Below, one piece after another: positions 56,768 through 64,000 of a stretch of 64,000 nucleotides of DNA. The notes beneath the pieces were generated by a model. The model ran no database searches, was not told the origin of the DNA, and was given only the letters and a program-made list of their open reading frames with translations. Where the stretch lies: assembly GCA_037176885.1 (NCBI GenBank), contig JAWWNJ010000004.1, forward strand, positions 2,108,001 to 2,172,000, given 5' to 3'. The stretch comes from Favolaschia claudopus (Eukaryota; Basidiomycota; Agaricomycetes; Agaricales; Mycenaceae). The position numbers were made by a program, and so were the translations under genes. Positions within the stretch are counted from its first letter, which is position 1. Every line of letters starts with the position of its first letter.

Positions 56768-56942
56768 TAGGTTCGGATCAAGCCGCCTTCTCAACTCACA
56801 TGACATTCACGTGCGGACACACGGAATTTGAGAAAGGGCTAGGTTCGGAACAAGCCTTCTCCGGTCCGGGCAAGCCGGACTAACTCGGAGTGTCCGCACG
56901 TGAATGTCATGTGAGTTGAGAAGGCGGCTTGATCCGAACCTA
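56768..56942. repeat. 53-bp perfect inverted repeat
   Basis: 56768-56820 and 56890-56942 are perfect inverse copies, 69 bp apart. A third, direct copy of the left arm lies at 56977-57029. Both arms contain CACATGACATTCACGTGCGG. Confidence 0.85.
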
Positions 56943-57820
56943 AGAAAGGGCTTGTGTCAAGATGTCAAAAAAGGGCTAGGTTCGGATCAAGCCGCCTTCT
57001 CAACTCACATGACATTCACGTGCGGACACACGGATTCTGAGAAGGGGCTTGTGCCAAGCTCAAGAAAAAGAGGGATGTCTTGAGCTCGGTCCAGGAGCTC
57101 AGCCGTTGGCGGAATCCCTTCTCTGTAAGTGTATAATATGTACCTGAGATGTATGAGCTACTCAGACCATTATTTTAAGCCCGTGTTGCTCCAATACAGC
57201 CCGCTGATGCTACGCTTCGACGAGCGAGAAAAGGCCACAAAAATCCTCTACTCAGGAGTCAACATTTGTTTTTTGGTTCCAAATTTTCCTGGACATATGT
57301 ATGGATGTCAAGTATGCTTTCTGAGTAATTTTTGAGTTTCTTTATGTCTCTGCGCCCACTAGGAATATGGTTTGCAACTCGGCAAGCGCGTTTGTCACGC
57401 ATGTCACATATGTGACATTTCACCCATCGCAGCGAAATTTGCATTCCTTGGGCGAAGCATTGGATTTCATAGCAAAACTGTGGTTGAGAAGTTGTAGTAC
57501 ATAATCATATTAGCCACTCTGAGGCAAAATTAGGTGCATATAGCTGAAAATTAAGGTGATTAATAGAGGTTTAGAAAATGCCGAAACAAGCACAAAGTCC
57601 AAGCATAGGACACTAAAATTGAGGTATTTTATCAATTCAAATGCATGAGCATATGGGTATGCTTCCATTAACCAAGTTTGAACTTGTTTTATGAGCGTTG
57701 GTGCTGAATTACGAGCAGTAGACAATCATGAGGACATTGGCCTTTTTTGGTAGTTTGGACCAAGCCTCTCTCCGAGTTAGTCCGGCTTGCCCGGACCGGA
57801 GAAGGCTTGTTCCGAACCTA
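56840..57820. repeat. 51-bp perfect terminal inverted repeats of an inner unit (981 bp)
   Basis: 56840-56890 and 57770-57820 are perfect inverse copies that start and end with TAGGTTCGG / CCGAACCTA. A diverged third copy lies at about 58188-58238. This inner unit looks like a sister element nested within the outer one. Confidence 0.8.
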
Positions 57821-58638
57821 AAAAAGGGCAATGTCTTTGGCGCGCTCTTGTGCCTCAGCAAGGGTACCAATCACCTCCGACCAGTGGTGAATGTTGTAGC
57901 TAAGAGTCATCTCTGTGATTCCACAATTTTATTTCGACGAGAAATGCCCTATTCATGACACTGTAAGCTGAACATTCTGAGGCTTGGAAACGGGTTTGAC
58001 AGCGTGAATGATCTTGTAACAGCTCAACTGGCTTCAAAATATAGAATTCGGTGTAAGTAAATGCAGCCAAGGTGTCTAGCAGCTCTCAGGCAGCCTTCTT
58101 TCAGCCGCTTGCAGCCCATTTCTAGGGTTCAGAAGGAAAAGCTGCAAAAGACATTCGTTGTTTTGAGCAGTTTGGAGCAAGCCTCTCTTCGAGTGAAACC
58201 CGGCTTGTCCGGATCGGAGAGGGCTTGTTCCGAACCTATCTTCGCATAAGACAAAAAATTGAAAGTACTGGGGCATCACCTGCGACAACGAACCGTAGAC
58301 ACGGAGAAAGAGCAAGAGGACACAAAAGAGAGAGAGCAGCGGAGAAGGAATTCTTGCATTCTAATACTACTAGATAAACTGACATACACACATATAAAGA
58401 CACAACAACGGCTACGACGACAAAAAAATGGGGCACGGGGGGAAAAGGAGATGTGATGAGCACGAGGAAGAGGATGAGGGCGCGCTGATGGAGAGCATGT
58501 GGCGAGAATGGAATGAGAGAGGGAGCGTGTATAGCGTAACGCAAACGCGGGAGGGAAAAAGCAGTCGGTTAAAAGAGACAGGATGAGACGATACGGGGAG
58601 ACAGAATGTGATGTCGCATGCTGCGCCGCTCGCTGCTG

Positions 58639-59624
58639 CTACTCTCGGCCCCACTGCTGCGCCGCAGAGGGCGGGAACGACGCCGCACGCACGGTAAGCG
58701 GAGGTGCAGGCTGCATCAATCGCTTCCTCGGGTCCCGGGTCTTCAGAGACTGCTGCTGCTGAATATTCACGTTGACGTGGGGCATGTCGACGTCGCCGTT
58801 GTCGCTGTGGTTATCGTCGTCGTGCTCGATAAACTGCGCCGCGAATGCCGGGGGGATGACGAGCGGAGGGGCGAAGGCGGGTTGGGGGCGGGCGGTGCCT
58901 GTTGCTACGAGCGACTGGAGGTAGGTTTCGAGGCGGAGTTCCTGTGAGGGTAAATGAGTTAGCGTTGGGATTAATTTAGTAGAGATAGAAGATAGGGGGA
59001 AATGAGAGATTAGCACAAGAGAATAAGACGTCGTATTGCGCCATCTTTGCATATGCGTATCTCTTCATCGAAGTATGATGCACTGTCCCATATACCGAGT
59101 AGAATATCTGGAATTGAAATATTCAGACGTACCTCGAAACTGGTACTCTCAAGCCCTGGAGTTGCGGTGATACTCTGGAAGAGCTCGCCCTCCGTAACGT
59201 TCGCGCCATTCTTCTTCGTCGCTAGATCGCCCATTTCCGAGTCCACGTCCATGCCACCCGCGCTCCCCGCTCCTCCTGTCTCAGTCACGCGAGGAGTATG
59301 CGGCGCCGACACAGCGCGTGCAACTCGCCTGGCACCAGCAATCTTGCGTGGCAACGCGACCGGCGCCGCTGCGCGCTGAATGCGTAGGAGCGTCGATACG
59401 TACCCGTCGTCTGATCCACTTTCGCTGTCCGAGTCATCGCAATCGAACGCGACGAGCTGTTCGAGGGCGATAGCACTTAGGTCGACTACTGCCGGACGAG
59501 AGGAGCAGGCCGTTGCGCGAGGCTTGGCGGTGACTAGGTCGGTGAGGATGGGGTTTGAGGAGAGAGGGTCGCCGGTGAGGTCGAGGTCGGGGAGGTCGCG
59601 GGGGGTGTAGTAGTGGTCGAGCAT
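58639..59624 (-). CDS. Uncharacterised acidic protein
   Basis: The ATG at 59624 opens an exon to about 59133. It starts MLDHYYTPRDLPDLDLTGD and contains the acidic run DCDDSDSESGSDDG at about residue 60 and a small Ala/Arg-rich part. The last exon (about 58942-58639) encodes ELRLETYLQSLVATGTARP, then an acidic patch and KTRDPRKRLMQPAPP. A donor GTACGT at about 59132 and an acceptor CACAG at about 58943 join them in one possible model; one or two small exons may lie between. No family is recognised. The 400 bp beyond its stop are purine-rich (AGAGAG) and probably 3' UTR. Confidence 0.5.
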
Positions 59625-61383
59625 GATGGGTTGGACATGTGCATTAAATGAGATTTAAAAAGAAACTTGTTTTTATGGGCTTTTGAGCTTGAAAAGTTGG
59701 CTGGGCAACCGGGTCGTGGAATACGCAGAAATTCAGAGAATCGACATGGCGGCAAGACACAAGCGCATAAATGTCACAGAGTCACATCACATTACAGCTT
59801 TAAGTTTCTTGTACTCTTGTTGTACTCTGTCGCGATCTGAACCGCCAGCCCCGTTTTCAGCTCAAGGGCTCGTCTTGTTGCATGATTATGGCGACCACCG
59901 AGAAAATTCCAAGAGCATTCAAAAAAACTGGAATAAGGATCTACCATTACGACGCTTTACCGTTTGGAGAAGAGTCTTAGAAGACCGGTGCTAATCTGAG
60001 TAGTAACTCGGCGTCGTCCCTACCATATCTCGTGCCAACCTCTTGGGTGAAGATACAATCGCAAGCGGCTCGAGCAGAATCGCTGTTTTATGTCAAGGCT
60101 TTGGCTCGAGTCGAACAAGCAGTTGTCCCGGACTCCGATCGGTGGCTTGGCCCATCTCCGAAACTCGCAGTGGATCCTAGGGTACCAAGGCTCAATCTGT
60201 GCCATCCGAGCACTCCTTACAAGCTGGTCTGGAGGCTACTTCGTTCAATGGCACCGATACGGGAGGTATCCGATCCACGACGTACATGATTTTTACCTGT
60301 ACGCGCTTTAAGCCTGTAATTCGAAGAGCTACGAGTTCTTATCTGGTATAAGCCCGGCGACATGCTAGCATCTCTTTATCGCTCGATTGGCCCCCAGAGA
60401 TAGGGAACGTCCCGCATTCAAGTTTAAACGGGCACACGATGGGCGACTTCCTCATCTGGATTGAGCTCAACCCTTATCGCCTGCAAACTCAGAGTTGTAG
60501 CTGATAACGTCGACGCCACCTCAGTGACTACTAGCAGTTCAGGCTCACCCGCACAGACAGCGGCTGTGAAATTCATCTGTTTTCGTCGCCCAAATGACCT
60601 TACGCGATATTCTAGATGCCACAGGCACACGACTGGCGACGTCCTCATCTGGGTGTCAACCCTTATCGCTGCAAACTTGGAGCTGTAGCTGATAACGTCG
60701 ATGCTATCTCAGGGACTACTAGTAGCTCAGGCTCACCCGCACAGATAGTGGCTGTAAAATTCATCTCTTTTGTTGGCCCAGAATGACCTGGCGCGATGTC
60801 TTGGATTCCACCCCGGTTCTCCTGCCGCTTTATACTCAAGCGAGGGCAGAGAAACGGTATTCCCCCACCTCTTTGGTCCGTCTCGCGACCTCTTAGGTGC
60901 CTGGAGCACACGCTGGGCCATTGCAGCGAGCATTAGAGCTTCGCGAACGCTGTCAAGAGCATACGGTAACGGATACTCTCTACAATCTGGACTTCTCGAT
61001 AGCTCAGGGGACCCGAGCAAAGAGTCGATCAAGTTCAAGAGCAACAAGTCAAGGATGGAAATTATGAAAACAAAGCCTCGTGTGAGGTCTCCCGGGGCTT
61101 GGACGGGACTGTTCTTTGGCGCAGCCTTCATTCTTCTCTTCACCTACGAGGCACATACGCAGGCGACTGCGGGAAACACTGAACATTCGTGACTGACTTG
61201 CCGCGCACCATAGACCAAAAGATCCATTGTACAATGCGGTAATGAAACAATTTTCTCTACATAATACACACAGCTGGTAGCTAAAGTTATCCAAAGGTAC
61301 CCAGATTAGTCCAGGTTAGTAAGTACATTTGAATTAGTTTCTACAAGTTCCTAACCCCGTTCCATAACGCCAGGTCCCCCCCA
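59625..61383. other. 1.76-kb stretch without a supported gene
   Basis: Contains the 193-bp tandem duplication at 60431-60815. Frames of 136-140 codons overlap on both strands at 60.73-61.19 kb but have no motif, and part of them is repeat sequence. I call no gene here. Confidence 0.35.
60431..60815. repeat. Diverged tandem duplication, about 193-bp unit
   Basis: Unit 1 starts GGCACACGATGGGCGACTTC at 60431; unit 2 starts GGCACACGACTGGCGACGTC at 60624. The two stay alignable over the whole length (shared blocks CTGATAACGTCGA, CTCACCCGCACAGA, TGGCTGT), with roughly one difference in eight bases. Function unknown. Confidence 0.7.
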
Positions 61384-62670
61384 CTACATATCGTCAGAAT
61401 GAGGCTGCGAACCCCCCTTCGACTTCGCCCCCATCACACCCTCAGCCTCAGGCTCACACCGCCCCTTAACATCATCACTCCCCACAATCCTCGTCTCCTC
61501 GCTATCCAACAGCACGGACTCCCTCGTCCTCGTCCCATCCGTCCGGTGCTGGAACTGCACCGCACTCAACGGAATCGTATGCTCCTCTGGACTAAGATTC
61601 ATCGTCAGCGTCCACTCCGGCAGCCTCCGGATGCCCAGCAATTTATTGCGGTAGACGCGGCATGCCATGACGCTGGAGAGGGTGGCGTTGGGGATGAGTG
61701 GGAGGACTCGGTATACGGCCGGGACGCTTGGGATGAAGAGGATGATGGCGCTGAAGATGGTCATGAAGACGACGATCCTTGATATTGCGAGATGTCAGCG
61801 GATCCAGCATAGGAAGAAGTGTGAGGGAACGACGTACAGGTAATACGTTTGACCATCCATGAACAGCGATCTCAGCAACATTGCGCCGCCCCGGGACGTG
61901 TTATTGCCATTCTTCCCACCCGCTTCTCGGGTCTGTGCGATGAGATCCGAGAAGAACTGGGTCGAGATTGCGATAAACGTCGCGGTGACGAGTATTGCGA
62001 GCGTGACGGGAGACGCGCCGATATACAAGTCGGACCGTGAGATTGCGCAGGAGCGGAAGGGGCCGACGACGGATCCTTGCTGGCCAAGAGGGATGGTTGT
62101 TGCTGAGCCTACAGCAGCGAGCCAGAGGAATCCGAAGACGAAGGAAATGGCGCGGTGGTTGGGGTATACATTGCAGACACGAAGGAGGAAAAGATATCCC
62201 GTTCCGCAGATACCGACGGGGAAGAAGCTGTTGAAAGCTAGCAGAGCTTTGTCGCAGTCATCGAAGGCATATGCTGAGAATAGACCGTGTCAAAAATCGG
62301 AGGGAGTGAGCGCGGAGAATAGCCGTACAAGTGAATATTGTAAGTCCCAGGACGTAAATCAGAGTACCAAGTCTATGGGCGTAGATGAGCTCGCGGATGA
62401 GTGAGGCTCCTCAAAATTCCTCCACCTCGACATAACATACGCAATCGCACCCGCAACAGACTTGTGCTTCCTGAAGACAGTGTATTCCATCCGTACATGG
62501 TTCAAAATATCCCAGACCAGCACCTAAAATCGTGTGTAAGGCTTCGAAGTCGAAGAAAACGAAGCACCATGCTGACGTACCGCAACGGAGCCAGCGCAAA
62601 CATACTGCGAGATCTCAATCTGTCTCTGCAGAAGAGCGCGATTGTCGAAACCAGGAGCGAAGTGCGCCAT
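61384..62670 (-). CDS. Seven-transmembrane protein of the Agaricomycete DUF6533 type
   Basis: Multi-exon minus-strand gene. The ATG at 62670 starts MAHFAPGFDNRALLQRQIEI, then QYVCAGSVA splices to VLVWDILNHVRMEYTVFRK, the hallmark WD..L....E....R.K block after the first helix. Later exons give LGTLIYVLGLTIFT, the loop Cys in FDDCDKALLAFN, helices TGYLFLLRVCNVY, ISFVFGFLWLAAVGSATT, YIGASPVTLAILVTATFIAIS, and the last helix IVVFMTIFSAIILFIPSVPAVYR. SVMACRVYRN follows, a common family ending of the membrane part. The tail is hydrophilic. The stop is at 61384-61386. These proteins are abundant in mushrooms; function unknown, possibly receptor-like. Confidence 0.7.
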
Positions 62671-63374
62671 GCGCCTAGGCGTCGCAGAGGACACGCCACG
62701 AAGAGGAGGAGAACGTTGAGCTGTTGCGAGTCGTGGTCTAATTTGATGAATCGGCAAAACGAGTCCGAATCGCGTATCATTTGCATATGCCATAGACAGC
62801 CCCGCGAAATTCGCAGCTGGATATGTATATAGCCAGGCTAGCTCCTTCTCTAGATACTGGAGGAAAGAACGAAGTCAAAGGCTACTTTTGCGGTGGAAGC
62901 TGGTGAACGCGAAGACCAAGGAATCTGGATGCAAGAACGATCAAAAGTGCGGGAATAGCCGAGCTGCCAACTCTCCCTCGAACCGTGTCTACAATATCCT
63001 ATTCTCAGAGTCTCAGATATTTAGCAACTACTACTACGGGGCCTGAAATAACTCAGAGCGTCTCTGAGCCTGGGTAAAAGACTAATCATCGAAGGCCGTC
63101 GCTCCAGTCTGTCCAACAGATTGGACCCACTGTTCCTTAGCAGCCAACGCAAGTCGTCCTGAGCGATTCTCTTGTATTTCAAGCGCTTCTATCTGTTACT
63201 ATCCAACCCCAGTTGTCGTGGCATCGTGCTCGGTTTCTTGTTTTCAAACACAAAAGGCTCAGTATAGTCTAAGCCATCCTCCCGCTCTTGTTGTTTCTGG
63301 AAAGCTTTACTTAAGTAGACCGCACAAACTCAGCTTCCACATAAACAGACGCCCTAACGTTGCTCGACAGCCCC

Positions 63375-63977
63375 ATGTCTTTCGGCCACGCCATTTGCAA
63401 CTTCATGGGCCGAAACCTGCTGCGAAGGAGGAAGCGGACGGCTGAGGAGGCCGCTGACTCGGAGAAGACGGCCGATACATTGAATCGTGCTGCCACTGGC
63501 GGTGGCCTCCGGCCTGGATACGCACCAGTACCAGTCGTCGATGGCGCCGGCAGCTCAACTGCCTTAGATTCCCATTGCCTGCCCTTCCGGGTTACGAGCC
63601 TCCCCTTATTCCCAACCCTCCAAAGACTGCAATTCCGTGTCGCGGCGCATCTGGATACTCTCCCTGCCCTTGGCATCAAAAAAGCGCCTTACACTCTTGC
63701 TCCAGATCGTACTCTGAAGGTGGATGGCGTTGAATTCATACCTGGCGGAATGGGATCCTTTGGGAAGGTGTACCGATATGAATATGGCCGTCAGAAGAGA
63801 GCCGTGAAGATCAAAGTTCGAAAAGCTGGACAAGAGATGGCTGATGACCTGGACTTCACTTCGGAAGTAAATGCTCTATGCAGATTAGCTGATTCCCCTC
63901 ATCCGAATGTCATGGTCGGTTTTCAGCTGACCCTGTTCGACACTTGGGTGAGGACTGGTGTAGCTGCCGTAGAAATG
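63375..63977 (+). CDS. Protein kinase domain, first exon only (cut by window end)
   Basis: The ATG at 63375 opens 201 codons up to a donor (GTATGT at 63978); the rest lies beyond the window. After an Arg/Ala-rich N-terminus of about 115 residues comes the start of a kinase fold: EFIPGGMGSFGKVYRYEYG (Gly-rich loop), RAVKIKVRK with the ATP-anchoring Lys, and a helix DFTSEVNALCRLADSPHPNV with a Glu in the place of the C-helix Glu. The part with HRD and DFG is not in view, so catalytic competence cannot be judged. Confidence 0.7.
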
Positions 63978-64000
63978 GTATGTTCCCCGTGACAGCATGA

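Larger units (their letters stand above)
56768..58238. mobile_element. Non-autonomous Mutator-like foldback element (1471 bp)
   Basis: The ends are TAGGTTCGGATCAAGCC on the left and the inverse of TAGGTTCGGAACAAGCC on the right. The 9-bp TCTTCGCAT stands directly outside both ends (56759-56767 and 58239-58247). A 9-bp target duplication is typical of Mutator-like elements. The inside is made of shorter related inverted units (listed separately) and has no coding frame of note, so it would depend on a transposase from elsewhere. Confidence 0.75.

Noticed and set aside
60733..61192. Overlapping 136- and 140-codon frames on opposite strands
   Set aside because: Part lies in the tandem duplication; neither has a recognised domain, and the two exclude each other.
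1..64000. tRNA, rRNA and CRISPR features
   Set aside because: No cloverleaf with conserved T-loop, no rRNA-like stretch and no regularly spaced direct repeats were noticed. A dedicated covariance-model scan was not possible here.

Overview
The window looks like nuclear DNA of a mushroom-forming basidiomycete (Agaricomycetes). The genes are single eukaryotic units broken by many short introns (about 40-65 nt, mostly GT..AG). The gene families fit: an S53 sedolisin pair, a DUF6533-type 7-TM protein, an F-BAR/SH3 cytokinesis protein, fungal HIS1, and the tyrosine-recombinase and XPG/PIN-like families that are expanded in these fungi. Species cannot be named from the sequence alone.

Left flank (1-18.7 kb). 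A PTP-like tyrosine phosphatase (1.9-3.0 kb) is followed by a small unknown protein with a TATA box, a YAR1-like ankyrin protein, and the C-terminal part of a membrane (GPCR-like) protein. Next come a multi-exon protein with RRM-like and internally repeated segments, a mitochondrial-type conserved protein, and a secreted sedolisin protease on the minus strand.

Centre (18.7-35.25 kb). Two essentially identical 8254-bp mobile elements lie head to tail. Each end and the junction carry the same 7-bp GTACTTA. Each element encodes a 662-codon tyrosine recombinase (Crypton-like, with R..K..HxxR..W..Y) and, 99 bp upstream on the same strand, a 541-aa XPG/FEN1/GEN1-fold protein whose metal-binding acidic residues are largely replaced. 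A 3.6-kb remainder holds a cluster of ACGCGT (MCB) motifs and TTTACCGTAAA-type palindromes. The copies differ, as far as I could see, only by six 1-nt homopolymer indels. Each recombinase copy carries one different frameshift, and the XPG-like gene is broken only in copy B. This array is the most unusual thing in the window.

Right of the array (35.25-46.7 kb). The insertion site lies inside a large inverted duplication. The left arm (sedolisin gene, intergenic region, end of a small membrane-protein gene) is repeated in inverse orientation at 43.1-46.7 kb with a second, apparently intact sedolisin gene. That right arm supplies an element-free version of the insertion site. Between the arms are a CHY zinc-finger gene, a 992-aa F-BAR/SH3 (Cdc15/Imp2/Hof1-type) gene with poly-Gln, and two decayed fragments of that same gene, one on each side.

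Right flank (46.7-64 kb). HIS1 (with a 12-nt microexon), a secreted DUF5648 protein and a carnosine N-methyltransferase-like enzyme come first. They are followed by a mitochondrial-type RRM protein, a large protein with a basic N-terminus and Ser/Asp-rich tail, and a 1471-bp Mutator-like foldback element with a 9-bp target duplication. The window ends with an acidic unknown protein, a 193-bp tandem duplication, the DUF6533-type membrane protein and the first exon of a protein kinase cut by the window end.
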